Source of the DNA: Phil1 sp963643205
Lineage (GTDB): Bacteria; Bacillota; Clostridia; Christensenellales; CAG-138
Assembly (NCBI GenBank): GCA_963643205.1
Contig: CAVIJJ010000001.1
Span: 1-64,000 of the forward strand
Direction of reading: 5' to 3'
Length of the DNA stretch: 64,000 bases
The position numbers were made by a program, and so were the translations under genes. Position 1 is the stretch's first letter. Each line of letters begins with the position of its first letter. Shown here piece after piece: positions 15,604 to 23,540 of this stretch. The notes under the pieces were generated by a model. It made no database searches. It was given only the letters and a program-made list of their open reading frames with translations, and was not told where the DNA came from.

Positions 15604-18408
15604 ATGAAGGAAAAGTTAAACGAGTTATTCGGCCAAATTCGCTCCCGCGTTACCAGTGCCTTTGTGCATTCGGCAAGTAAGCGCGGCAGCGGGCACGAGA
15701 TAGAGGAACTGTTTGTTGAGCGCAAGGGTAACAGACCCTTCGTGCTTAGCGTGTTTTTCACAACCTGCAAATTCATGCTTGTTGGCTTGGTTTTGCTGTG
15801 CTGCGCCGGACTCGGCTTGGTGCTTGGCGTCGCTAAGGCGTATATAGACACAACGCCCGAGCTTGACGTAACCCTTCTCACAAAAAGCGACAGAACATCA
15901 TATATTTACGATACAAACGGCAAGCTTATATCCACCTTCGCGGGCTATGAATACCGTGACTGGGTAGATATTGAGGCTGTGCCTGATATGCTTAAAAACG
16001 CCGTTATAGCCATTGAGGACGTCAGATTTTATAGGCACAGCGGCGTGGATTATAAGCGCCTGTTCGCGGCCGTGGTCGGCTCCTTAAGCGCGTCAAGCGA
16101 TGCCGGCGGCAGCACAATAACTCAACAACTTGTTAAGAATAAGCTCCTTACGAGTGAGGTCAGCTACAGAAGGAAAATTCAGGAAGCGTATCTCGCACTT
16201 CAGGTTGAAACGGTAATGAGTAAGGACGAGATACTCGAAGCGTATCTTAACGATGTGTATTTGGGCCAGTCCAACTACGGCATGAAGGCCGCCGCCAAGG
16301 ATTATTTCGGCAAGGAGCTTTCGGAGCTCAGCATACGTGAGTGCGCTATGCTTGCCGGAATGATAAAAAGCCCGAATAACTATGACCCGAGGCGCAATAC
16401 ATATTCAAGAACGTATACAAGCGGCGAAAAAGCGGGCCAGAATAAAATGGATATCACAAATGCCCGCACGGATACTGTTATAAAGCGCATGTATCAGGCC
16501 GGCTTTATAACGTATGAGCAGATGCAGACGGCGCTGAACGACAAGGTGTATATAGTTGAAAAGCGCCAAAGCAGTACCACCGACGATATGCTATATTTTG
16601 TCGAGTACGCCATAAGGGACATAGAGGACTATCTGCTTGCGGAGCGCGGACTTCTTGATACATCCGCAAACCGTGCCGCGATAGAGAGCGAGCTTAGCCG
16701 CGGCGGATACTCCATATACCTTACCGTAGATACGGAAATACAGCACACCGTGCAGGATACCCTCGCCAACTGGGAAGATTACCCAACAGTATCCGGAGCG
16801 ACGGGGGACGATAAAATTCCTCAGGCGGCAGCAGTTGTTATAGACCAGTCCACGGGAGAGCTCAGGGCAATTGTGGGCGGCAGAGAGGCGCCGGAGGTGC
16901 GCAAGGGCTGGAACAGGGCCTATCAGAGCGCAACGGAGGTCGGTTCAAGCATAAAACCGCTTACCGTATACGGCCCTGCCCTTGATCTTGGCCTGTCACC
17001 GGCGTCGGCCATAGCGAATATACCCGATCCCATAGAGGGATGGGATACGGAAACCGGCTATCCCGCCATAGGCTCGGAAAAATACGAGGGGATAATTACG
17101 CTTCGCCGGGGGCTTGTGTCGTCGCTTAACGTGGCGGCGGCAAGAACCTTGCTTGAGGATGTGTCGCTCAGCACAGCGGCGGATTATCTTGAAAAGCTCG
17201 GCGTGGATTCTTCGCGCATAAAGGAAACCGGAAGCGGACTCGCGTTGGGCGCGCTCGGCATAACGCCCATAGAGATGGCGGGAGCGTACGCAACCATTGC
17301 CAACGACGGCACATATATAAAGCCCATATCGTTCACCCGCGTGGTCGATAAAGACGGCAAGGTAATACTTGATTCAACCAAGCTCAGAACCGAGAGGCAG
17401 GTATTTAAGAGAACCACCGCCTATATGCTTGTTGATATGCTTGAAAATGCCGTTGAGTCCGGCACAGGCACGGCGGCAAAGATAAAGGGCATAACCGTTG
17501 CGGGCAAAACCGGAACCAATTCGGATTACAGCAGCGCCTATTTTGCGGGTATAACCGGCTATTATACCGCCGTTGTGTGGGTTGGCTCGGATAACTATGA
17601 GTATAAGCTTGAAAGCGGATCTACCGGCGGCAAGGTTGCCGCGCCTATCTGGCAGGCCTTTATGTCAAAAATACTCAGCGGTCTGCCTGATAAGCAAATA
17701 ATCGATGAATCGCCTATAGAACTCGGCCTTGTGCAGCGCACGGTGTGCTCACTCAGCGGAAAGCTCGCGACTGAGGCCTGTTCGTTTGACGCGTCCGGCC
17801 ATCTGCCCGTTACCGATTGGTTCGCGAGCGACAGCGTGCCTGTTGAAACGTGCGATATGCACGTAATGGCCGGTATATGCAAGGTGTCCGGTCAGGCGGC
17901 AAGCGCCAATTGTCCCGCCGATCAAATAGAATATCAAAGCGTGGCGCTTATTTCCTCCACGTCGCGGTATAAGAAATACGACCCGCTGATACTTGTAAAG
18001 TATCTGCCCAATTTGGTTTATACGGATATACCCGTTGAGGAATACGGCTTGTACACAGCCGCCGGAACCTGCAGCGTGCACTCCTCGTCAAGCTGGGGCG
18101 GATCTGTATTCGGCAATGATACCGAGGATGATGCGCAGAACCTTATAGCAACCGTGCGCGATTATCTCGCAAAGGTGCAGAATTTGCCGGATACGGATAG
18201 GGCAACGCTTGAAAGCTGCATAGAACAGCTGGAGAGCAACTTTGCCTCAAACGGCGGGCACGGATTTATACAGTCGTATTACGAAAAGCTGCAGTATAAC
18301 TACGGCGTTATAAGCTCGGAGTATCCGCCTCCGGCAAGCGTTATAGTCGGCGGCAATACCGATGGCGCGGACAGCGGCACCGCTACCGGCACTGTGGGAG
18401 CGGAATAA
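15604..18408 (+). CDS. pbpA: class A penicillin-binding protein (PBP1A/1B type)
   Basis: 934 aa bifunctional peptidoglycan polymerase and crosslinker. One membrane helix (about 55-78), glycosyltransferase GT51 domain about 95-275 (EDVRFYRHSGVDYKR, then GGSTITQQLVKN), a linker, and a transpeptidase domain with Ser448-SIK451, the SLN motif and Lys635-TG. After about residue 705 there is an extra region with several cysteines in short order and a polar tail, not needed for catalysis. The stop TAA is directly followed by the ATG of the next gene. Family certain; the gene symbol follows usage and is not orthology-proven. Confidence 0.96.
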   Translation: MKEKLNELFGQIRSRVTSAFVHSASKRGSGHEIEELFVERKGNRPFVLSVFFTTCKFMLVGLVLLCCAGLGLVLGVAKAYIDTTPELDVTLLTKSDRTSYIYDTNGKLISTFAGYEYRDWVDIEAVPDMLKNAVIAIEDVRFYRHSGVDYKRLFAAVVGSLSASSDAGGSTITQQLVKNKLLTSEVSYRRKIQEAYLALQVETVMSKDEILEAYLNDVYLGQSNYGMKAAAKDYFGKELSELSIRECAMLAGMIKSPNNYDPRRNTYSRTYTSGEKAGQNKMDITNARTDTVIKRMYQAGFITYEQMQTALNDKVYIVEKRQSSTTDDMLYFVEYAIRDIEDYLLAERGLLDTSANRAAIESELSRGGYSIYLTVDTEIQHTVQDTLANWEDYPTVSGATGDDKIPQAAAVVIDQSTGELRAIVGGREAPEVRKGWNRAYQSATEVGSSIKPLTVYGPALDLGLSPASAIANIPDPIEGWDTETGYPAIGSEKYEGIITLRRGLVSSLNVAAARTLLEDVSLSTAADYLEKLGVDSSRIKETGSGLALGALGITPIEMAGAYATIANDGTYIKPISFTRVVDKDGKVILDSTKLRTERQVFKRTTAYMLVDMLENAVESGTGTAAKIKGITVAGKTGTNSDYSSAYFAGITGYYTAVVWVGSDNYEYKLESGSTGGKVAAPIWQAFMSKILSGLPDKQIIDESPIELGLVQRTVCSLSGKLATEACSFDASGHLPVTDWFASDSVPVETCDMHVMAGICKVSGQAASANCPADQIEYQSVALISSTSRYKKYDPLILVKYLPNLVYTDIPVEEYGLYTAAGTCSVHSSSSWGGSVFGNDTEDDAQNLIATVRDYLAKVQNLPDTDRATLESCIEQLESNFASNGGHGFIQSYYEKLQYNYGVISSEYPPPASVIVGGNTDGADSGTATGTVGAE

Positions 18409-19023
18409 ATGGAAGCTCGGCTAAAGGCGCTCTATGCGGCGGAAAAAGAAAGGCTTGAAAGGCTTTCGCAATTAGGAAACGGGGATTATCGCAACCCCGT
18501 GTTTGGCGAAGGACCTGTAAACGCCAAGGTCATGTTTGTGGGCGAGGCTCCGGGGCGAGAGGAAGCGGAGGCGGGCCATCCTTTTGTCGGCAAAGCGGGC
18601 AGGCAGCTGAACGAGCTGCTTGAGCTTGCGGGTATTGATCGCGGTGAAGTGTATGTAACAAACGCGGTTAAGTTCCGCCCAACCAAGCCGAGCGCGCGCG
18701 GAGCATCAAACCGCACCCCTACGGCGGCGGAACTCGCGGCCGGGGAGGAATTACTTAAAAGCGAGATAATGGCGGTTTGCCCACGCGTAATCGCAACGCT
18801 CGGGAACAGCCCGCTAACCTCAATATCAAGAATTTCATCTGCCGCCGTTCCCAAAATAGGCGCGGCGCATGGCAAACCAATCGAAATAGAGTTAGGAGAA
18901 AATAAAATTGAGCTTTTTCCGCTGTACCACCCGGCAAGCGGAATATATAACAGAGAACTTGTGCTTACCATGAAGGAAGACATTGTCGCCTTAGGCCGGC
19001 TTATAAAGGAGGGCATAGAATGA
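18409..19023 (+). CDS. uracil-DNA glycosylase family 4-like, Fe-S cysteines absent
   Basis: 204 aa. Removes uracil from DNA by base excision if active. Motif 1 GEAPGREEA (45-53) with the following HPFVGKAGRQLNELL, motif NAVKFRP (85-91) and motif 3 HPAS (174-177) all match type 4/5 enzymes. In family 4 four cysteines bind a [4Fe-4S] cluster: two before motif 1, one in the KCRP motif and one about 20 residues later. Here these are absent: position 89 is Phe, and the only Cys is 124. It starts one base after the PBP stop and overlaps the next gene (ATGA). Repair activity is inferred. Confidence 0.88.
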   Translation: MEARLKALYAAEKERLERLSQLGNGDYRNPVFGEGPVNAKVMFVGEAPGREEAEAGHPFVGKAGRQLNELLELAGIDRGEVYVTNAVKFRPTKPSARGASNRTPTAAELAAGEELLKSEIMAVCPRVIATLGNSPLTSISRISSAAVPKIGAAHGKPIEIELGENKIELFPLYHPASGIYNRELVLTMKEDIVALGRLIKEGIE

Positions 19024-20180
19024 AACGCATAATCGCATTGTTTTTGCTTACGGCTCTTTTGTTATGTGTGCCCGGAACAATTGTGAGCAATGCGGGCACA
19101 GCAAAGGCGGACGATGCCGGAGAAACTGGCCAGATAATGGCGGATGGCGTAAATGTTCGCAAGTCGCCGGATAAAGAGAGTGAATCCTTGTGCGAATTGA
19201 ACTGCGGCGAGGAAGTACTGGTGCTTGCGGAAGACGGCAACTGGTATCGGATAAAGCATGGCGAAACGCTTGGCTATGTGCGTAAAGACTATGTGTTCAC
19301 AAATTCGGCAGGCAGCCGCGGAGCTTACGCTGTAAGCGACGATGTAAAGCTTATGGGCGCTCCGTCAAACGAATCCTATGTTGTCTGCTCTCTCAGTGCC
19401 GGTCAGGGCCTAAAGGTAAAAGCTCTGATAGGAGAATGGTATTACGCCGTCGTGGATAGTCAGGCCGGATATATTCACAGAACAGGCATTACGGTTTCAT
19501 CATCAACCCTGGCCGGCACCGGAATGCTAAAGCAGGGTATGACGGGGGAGGAGGTTACGAAGCTTCAGAAGGCGTTATATGACCGCGGATTCCTTACAAA
19601 GGAAAATATAACCGGAACATTTACTTCCCAAACCCGTAAAGCCGTTATGGAGTATCAGCAGGCCATGGGCCTCTCTGCTGACGGCATAGCCGGAAACGCA
19701 ACACTTTCAACCGTGTATGACAGTTCAAATAAGCTTGAAAAAGAAAATGCGGATTATTATAGGCTGAAAGGAACTGTCGTGCTGCTTGATTGGTTTAAGG
19801 GCGGCAACGAGTGGCTTAATAAGGGCGCGCGTTTCACCGTTACGGATGTTCGCACCGGCAAAAGCTTCCGCGCCAGGCGCTTCGGCGGTTGGTACCATGC
19901 GGACAGTGAGCCTATAACAAAAAGCGATACGGCGGTTATGAAAAGCCTTGAAGGCTTCTCCTGGAACCGCCGGCCTATTTGGGTAACGTACAACGGAAAA
20001 ACCGTAGCGGCCAGCATGCATACCATGCCGCACATGGCGAACCCTACAGAATCAAACGGATTTGACGGGCATTTTTGCATACATCTTTATCATTCAAAGG
20101 TGCACGCGAACAGCAAAGAATGCCCCAGGCATCAGAATTGTGTTATGGAGGCGTACAACGCCGGCAAAAAGAGAGACTGA
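19020..20180 (+). CDS. secreted SH3 / peptidoglycan-binding protein with unassigned C-terminal domain
   Basis: 386 aa. Signal peptide (about 1-28), two bacterial SH3 repeats (about 38-98 and 102-158; NVRKSPDKES, then VKLMGAPSNES), a peptidoglycan-binding domain (about 168-235; GMTGEEVTKLQKALYDRGFL), then a 135-residue C-terminal domain shared with the gene at 14615. Conserved points are FTVTD, a His before an acidic strand, RRPIWVTY, PHMANP, NGFDGHFCIHLYHSKVH and HQNCVMEAY. The start overlaps the glycosylase stop (ATGA). Predicted to bind the wall; the last domain could be catalytic because of its invariant His and Cys, but that is inference. Confidence 0.87.
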   Translation: MKRIIALFLLTALLLCVPGTIVSNAGTAKADDAGETGQIMADGVNVRKSPDKESESLCELNCGEEVLVLAEDGNWYRIKHGETLGYVRKDYVFTNSAGSRGAYAVSDDVKLMGAPSNESYVVCSLSAGQGLKVKALIGEWYYAVVDSQAGYIHRTGITVSSSTLAGTGMLKQGMTGEEVTKLQKALYDRGFLTKENITGTFTSQTRKAVMEYQQAMGLSADGIAGNATLSTVYDSSNKLEKENADYYRLKGTVVLLDWFKGGNEWLNKGARFTVTDVRTGKSFRARRFGGWYHADSEPITKSDTAVMKSLEGFSWNRRPIWVTYNGKTVAASMHTMPHMANPTESNGFDGHFCIHLYHSKVHANSKECPRHQNCVMEAYNAGKKRD

Positions 20181-20185
20181 GATTT

Positions 20186-20413
20186 TCAGTCCTCCTTATC
20201 GCTGTTTTCACAAAGCCGCTTTAATCGCTGCCTTAAAGAAAGCCGCCAAGCTTCGGTGGCTTCTTTTTGTATCTTAATGCGGCCTGTTTCGTCGGTTTCT
20301 ATTATGTCGCCTTCGGCCGCGTTTTCGGGAAGTTCTTCCCGCCTTATTGAATACAGTTGGCCATCATTGTCTATTATCGCGAAATCGCCTTCAAAACGGT
20401 CTATGCTCTTCAT
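20186..20413 (-). CDS. DUF3006 family small protein
   Basis: 75 aa from the start at 20413, which is 7 bp after a GGGGG site; an ATG 6 bp further upstream is too close to it. The N-terminal SIDRFEGDFAIIDND and the beta-rich middle are typical of DUF3006 (usually 70-90 aa, beta-barrel like, unknown function). It is convergent with the SH3-protein gene, 5 bp apart, with no clear terminator between. A TATAAT at 20436-20441 on the minus strand precedes it. Confidence 0.85.
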   Translation of the reverse strand: MKSIDRFEGDFAIIDNDGQLYSIRREELPENAAEGDIIETDETGRIKIQKEATEAWRLSLRQRLKRLCENSDKED

Positions 20414-20463
20414 GTGCATTCCCCCTTTTTATGGTATTATAGCTTATAAACGGCGTTTATTAA

Positions 20464-20715
20464 ATAAAAAAGCGAAAAGCGTCGGCGAACGAAAACTTAA
20501 AAACGCAGTATCGTGTTTTTGAGGATTACGGCTTCTATCGCTGTCATCAGTCATTTGCTGTGCAGATAGCCCTTATAGAGTCCATCAGTTCGGATATGTT
20601 CAGTCGTTCATACACGATTAAACTAGGCGGCATGGATAAGCAAATCCCTCTCAGCCGCGATAACTATGCGTCCCTTCGCTCAACCCTGGGGCAGCGGGGC
20701 ATAAGCATAATCTGA
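20464..20715 (+). pseudogene. remnant of a LytTR-domain response regulator
   Basis: An open frame without a start codon, bounded upstream by TAA (20461-20463), encodes the end of a LytTR DNA-binding domain: YGFYRCHQSFAVQIALIESI, then YTIKLGGMDKQIPLSRDNYASL and a RGISII end. This is the usual C-terminus of AgrA/LytR-type regulators. The receiver domain and the start of LytTR are missing and lie nowhere upstream, where the DUF3006 gene sits. It looks like a 5-prime truncated, dead gene. Confidence 0.75.
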
Positions 20716-20798
20716 AAAAGAGGATTGCGCAATGCAGGAAGAATACATTTCCGCCCTTTCGGTATTCCTTATCGCGTACTCATCCTTTTTGGCTGCCT

Positions 20799-21077
20799 AT
20801 GAAAATGACGTGGATAGCCAACGCGTTTTCGTCCGTTTCAACGCTTCTTACCGTTGCGGAGTCGCTGATCGTAATATTCTTCGGTATTTATCTGATTAAA
20901 CGGAATTCCCATGCCGTTATGAGCCTTGCCGAGGGTATGAAGGCGGAGGACGTAATTCGCCGCACCCAGAATATAACCTGTCACGGCGGCAATTCCTGCC
21001 CCAAGGAACTTTCAAAGGCCATCAGAAAGTGTATAGAGGAGGCCAAGCAGCAACTTGAGCAGGAGCAAAACGCGTAG
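20799..21077 (+). CDS. small single-pass membrane protein, possibly frameshifted
   Basis: 92 aa with one membrane helix (about 14-34) and a charged C-terminal half with two cysteines (CHGGNSC). Its start has no ribosome site. A second frame starts at 20732 with a good AAGAGGA site; it begins MQEEYISALSVFLIAYSSF, hydrophobic, and ends at 20899. Joining the two frames by one base near the TTTTT run (20788-20792) would give a single two-helix protein, so this may be one gene with a frameshift. It follows the LytTR remnant, where a sensor kinase might once have been. Not recognised. Confidence 0.4.
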   Translation: MKMTWIANAFSSVSTLLTVAESLIVIFFGIYLIKRNSHAVMSLAEGMKAEDVIRRTQNITCHGGNSCPKELSKAIRKCIEEAKQQLEQEQNA

Positions 21078-21091
21078 GCATAAATAAAAAA

Positions 21092-21129
21092 TGATGCCTC
21101 CTTTTAATTTTTATTGTATAATGGCATCA
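21092..21129 (+). promoter_or_regulatory. promoter with flanking inverted repeat before the cysteine desulfidase gene
   Basis: A consensus TATAAT (21117-21122) is bracketed by the arms TGATGCC (21092-21098) and GGCATCA (21123-21129), 7 bp and perfect. The -35 is poor, as in promoters that need an activator or that are covered by a repressor. About 40 bp separates it from the start codon. Confidence 0.5.
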
Positions 21130-21163
21130 GGCAAACAAAAAATATATACTCTGAGGGTTAAAC

Positions 21164-22444
21164 ATGGATCAGAATATTTATCGAACTTATGTTGAAATAC
21201 TGAAAGAGGAACTTATTCCGGCAATGGGCTGTACAGAACCTATTTCAATTGCCTACGCGGCGGCTAAGGCGCGGCAGGTGCTCGGCTTTGAGCCAAAGAG
21301 CATTGATGTTGTGGCAAGCCCAAATATAATCAAGAACGTGAAAAGCGTAATTGTTCCGAACACCGGTTCGTTGCGCGGCATAGCCGCTGCGGCCGTGGCG
21401 GGAGCGATAGCCGGCAGCGCGGATGATGAGCTTCAGGTATTAAGCCATGTAACGCCGGAGCAGATAGAACTCATTTCAGCCGCTCTTGAAAAAATTCATT
21501 GCACCGTAAAATCGTCGGACAACGGCTTTGTTTTCTATGTTTCCGTTAATGCGAAAGCGGATGAGCACTCGGCCCTCGTTGAAATAGCGGGGAATCATAC
21601 CAATATCATTCGTATAGAACGCGACGGGGGACTTCTTTTTGCTAAGGAATACTTAGAAAAAGGCAGCCAATCCCCAAATGATCGCGGCTTATTGAATGTT
21701 AAGGATATTATTGAATTTGCGGATTGCGTTAAGCTTGACGACGTGTCGGATATACTCGACAGGCAAATAGAGTACAATACGGCAATAGCGGAGGAAGGGC
21801 TCAGAAATTCCTGGGGCGCGAACATAGGCAGCATACTTTTGCGTTCTTACGGCAACAGCCTTCATAACCGCGCCAAGGCTTATGCCGCCGCCGGGTCGGA
21901 TGCGCGCATGAGCGGCTGCGAAATGCCGGTGGTTATCAATTCCGGCAGCGGGAATCAGGGACTTACCGCTTCCTTGCCCGTAATAGTGTATGCTAAGGAA
22001 CTTGCGGTGGGCAAGGAAACGCTTTATCGTGCCTTGGTGGTTTCAAATCTTGTAACAATTCATCTTAAAACCGGAATAGGTCCGCTTTCGGCGTATTGCG
22101 GAGCTACCAGTGCCGGGTGCGGCGCGGGCGCTGGCATTACTTATCTTTACGGCGGCAAATATCACGAAATAGCTCATACCGTTGTAAACGCGCTTGCAAT
22201 TAACTCCGGCATGATATGCGATGGTGCCAAGCCGAGCTGCGCGGCGAAGATAGCTTCCGCCGTGGAGGCGGGATTGCTTGGCATGCAAATGCAGAGCCAT
22301 GACAGCCAGTTTTATGATGGCGAGGGTATCGTTGTAAAGGGTGTGGAAAACACAATTCGAAATGTCAGCAAGGTTGCGCACGACGGTATGCGCGATACCG
22401 ACAGAATGATTATCAGCCTCATGACTGAGCGTATCGGCAACTGA
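21164..22444 (+). CDS. cyuA: L-cysteine desulfidase family protein (UPF0597/CyuA-like)
   Basis: 426 aa, normal for the family. These Fe-S enzymes break L-cysteine into pyruvate, ammonia and sulfide and are related to the alpha subunit of Fe-S serine dehydratases. Family marks: AMGCTEPISIAYAAAKAR near residue 21, the Gly-rich STSAGCGAGAG-like segment near 313 (read as ATSAGCGAGAGITYLYGG) and DGAKPSCAAKI near 352. The conserved cysteines there bind the cluster. No transporter is next to it, unlike cyuAP operons. It is single, with its own promoter and a strong terminator. Substrate preference between Cys and Ser is not proven. Confidence 0.88.
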   Translation: MDQNIYRTYVEILKEELIPAMGCTEPISIAYAAAKARQVLGFEPKSIDVVASPNIIKNVKSVIVPNTGSLRGIAAAAVAGAIAGSADDELQVLSHVTPEQIELISAALEKIHCTVKSSDNGFVFYVSVNAKADEHSALVEIAGNHTNIIRIERDGGLLFAKEYLEKGSQSPNDRGLLNVKDIIEFADCVKLDDVSDILDRQIEYNTAIAEEGLRNSWGANIGSILLRSYGNSLHNRAKAYAAAGSDARMSGCEMPVVINSGSGNQGLTASLPVIVYAKELAVGKETLYRALVVSNLVTIHLKTGIGPLSAYCGATSAGCGAGAGITYLYGGKYHEIAHTVVNALAINSGMICDGAKPSCAAKIASAVEAGLLGMQMQSHDSQFYDGEGIVVKGVENTIRNVSKVAHDGMRDTDRMIISLMTERIGN

Positions 22445-22477
22445 TTACAATTCAGCCAATCGGCTAAATACCGCAAT

Positions 22478-22501
22478 AAAGCCCGCTTGCCGGGCTTTTT
22501 G
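22478..22501 (+). terminator. terminator of the cysteine desulfidase gene
   Basis: AAAGCCCG (22478-22485) and CGGGCTTT (22491-22498) with a five-base loop and a T run. Confidence 0.85.
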
Positions 22502-22523
22502 TGTACTGACTTCGTCCTATTGC

Positions 22524-22552
22524 TTGACAAGGTTGTACAATTTAGCTACTGT
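22524..22552 (+). promoter_or_regulatory. promoter of the XRE regulator with local palindromes
   Basis: TTGACA (22524-22529), 17 bp, TACTGT (22547-22552). The spacer holds the palindrome TTGTACAA and the -10 region holds CTGTACAG, both candidate sites for the HTH protein downstream. The transcript would have a leader of about 225 nt up to 22784; I saw no known riboswitch and no convincing gene in that leader. Confidence 0.55.
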
Positions 22553-22783
22553 ACAGCTGGTAGCGATAGCATCACTTGTGGATATGCCGGGCAGGCATTG
22601 ACCTGTGGTGCGTCCGTTGGCAGGTCGCTGCTTTTTACATTTTGTATGCAGGGAAAACGGATCGATGTTGAAAAAAACAGATGTGCACCGGGGCGATTCC
22701 ACCCATATTCTCCCAACGGGGGATGCATTTTCACGCCGGGAAATGCTATTCTTGCGGCGAAAGAGCAAAGGAGGTGTCCTAAA

Positions 22784-23248
22784 ATGGACCAAACTTCAAT
22801 AGGTAAGTTCATAGCCCAAAAGCGTAAAGAGCTGAATCTGACCCAGGAGCAGCTGGCGGAACGGCTCGGCGTTTCAAACAAAACCATTTCAAAATGGGAG
22901 AACGGTAAATGCATGCCCGATTATTCAATAGTTGAAGGGCTGTGCGAAGAACTGAAGATAACTATTTCCGAGCTGATGGATGGTGAGGAGGCGGAGGATA
23001 AAAGCGTTCGTGTGTATGATGATGCGCAGATACTTGATCTTTTAAGGCGAACTCAGGAGCTTGAAAAGCAAAAGGAAATACTTAAAGGAACCGTGCTTAT
23101 TGTAATGGGTGTCGCGTTTCAGGCTCTGTCACATACCATTGGCGGAACGGATGTTAAGGATTTCGTGTCGGGCCTTCTGATGGGGCTTTCAATCGCCGAA
23201 ATGCTTGCCGGAATATGGGTAATAGCCAAAGGATCAATAAAGAAGTGA
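22784..23248 (+). CDS. XRE-family regulator with C-terminal membrane helices
   Basis: 154 aa from ATG 22784, preceded by AAAGGAGGTG; the longer open frame upstream is not used. Residues 5-60 are a Cro/C1-type helix-turn-helix (LTQEQLAERLGVSNKTISKW). The C-terminal half has two membrane helices (about 98-118 and 126-150). Membrane-linked XRE regulators of this shape are common in clostridia and often control neighbouring membrane genes. The next gene is a small membrane protein 12 bp later, likely co-expressed. Signal and targets unknown. Confidence 0.88.
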   Translation: MDQTSIGKFIAQKRKELNLTQEQLAERLGVSNKTISKWENGKCMPDYSIVEGLCEELKITISELMDGEEAEDKSVRVYDDAQILDLLRRTQELEKQKEILKGTVLIVMGVAFQALSHTIGGTDVKDFVSGLLMGLSIAEMLAGIWVIAKGSIKK

Positions 23249-23260
23249 GAGGTTGATATC

Positions 23261-23458
23261 ATGAAAAACGAACCGATGTCCCTTATAATAGCAAGAATTG
23301 TTCTCTACTTGGCGGCAATTGTCACTTTAGGCATAGGGTATAAGCAATCAAACGGCATCTTTTATGGCGTTGGCGTTGCCTGCTTTGCGATAGGATTTAT
23401 ATTGTATTGCTTATCAAAAAGAAAGGGCAAACCAGAACAGAAGGACGATAATCAATAA
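23261..23458 (+). CDS. small two-helix membrane protein
   Basis: 65 aa with two membrane helices (about 8-26 and 31-50) and a Lys-rich tail. GAGAGG precedes the start. It is paired with the membrane XRE regulator upstream and may be its partner (inference). Family unknown to me. Confidence 0.7.
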   Translation: MKNEPMSLIIARIVLYLAAIVTLGIGYKQSNGIFYGVGVACFAIGFILYCLSKRKGKPEQKDDNQ

Positions 23459-23502
23459 AATCAAGCTCTGTCGGCCGGACGGCTGAATAAATAAAGTTAA
23501 GA

Positions 23503-23540
23503 AAGCTCCGTGATTGACTTCTTTCACGGAGCTTGTTTTA
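23503..23540. terminator. terminator between small membrane gene and lysR
   Basis: AAGCTCCGTG (23503-23512) pairs with CACGGAGCTT (23525-23534), then GTTTTA. It lies between convergent genes and its 3-prime side overlaps the lysR stop. Confidence 0.85.

Noticed and set aside
22487..22783. N-terminal extension of the XRE regulator
   Set aside because: The extra 99 codons lack a ribosome site and cross the promoter; the start at 22784 has AAAGGAGGTG.
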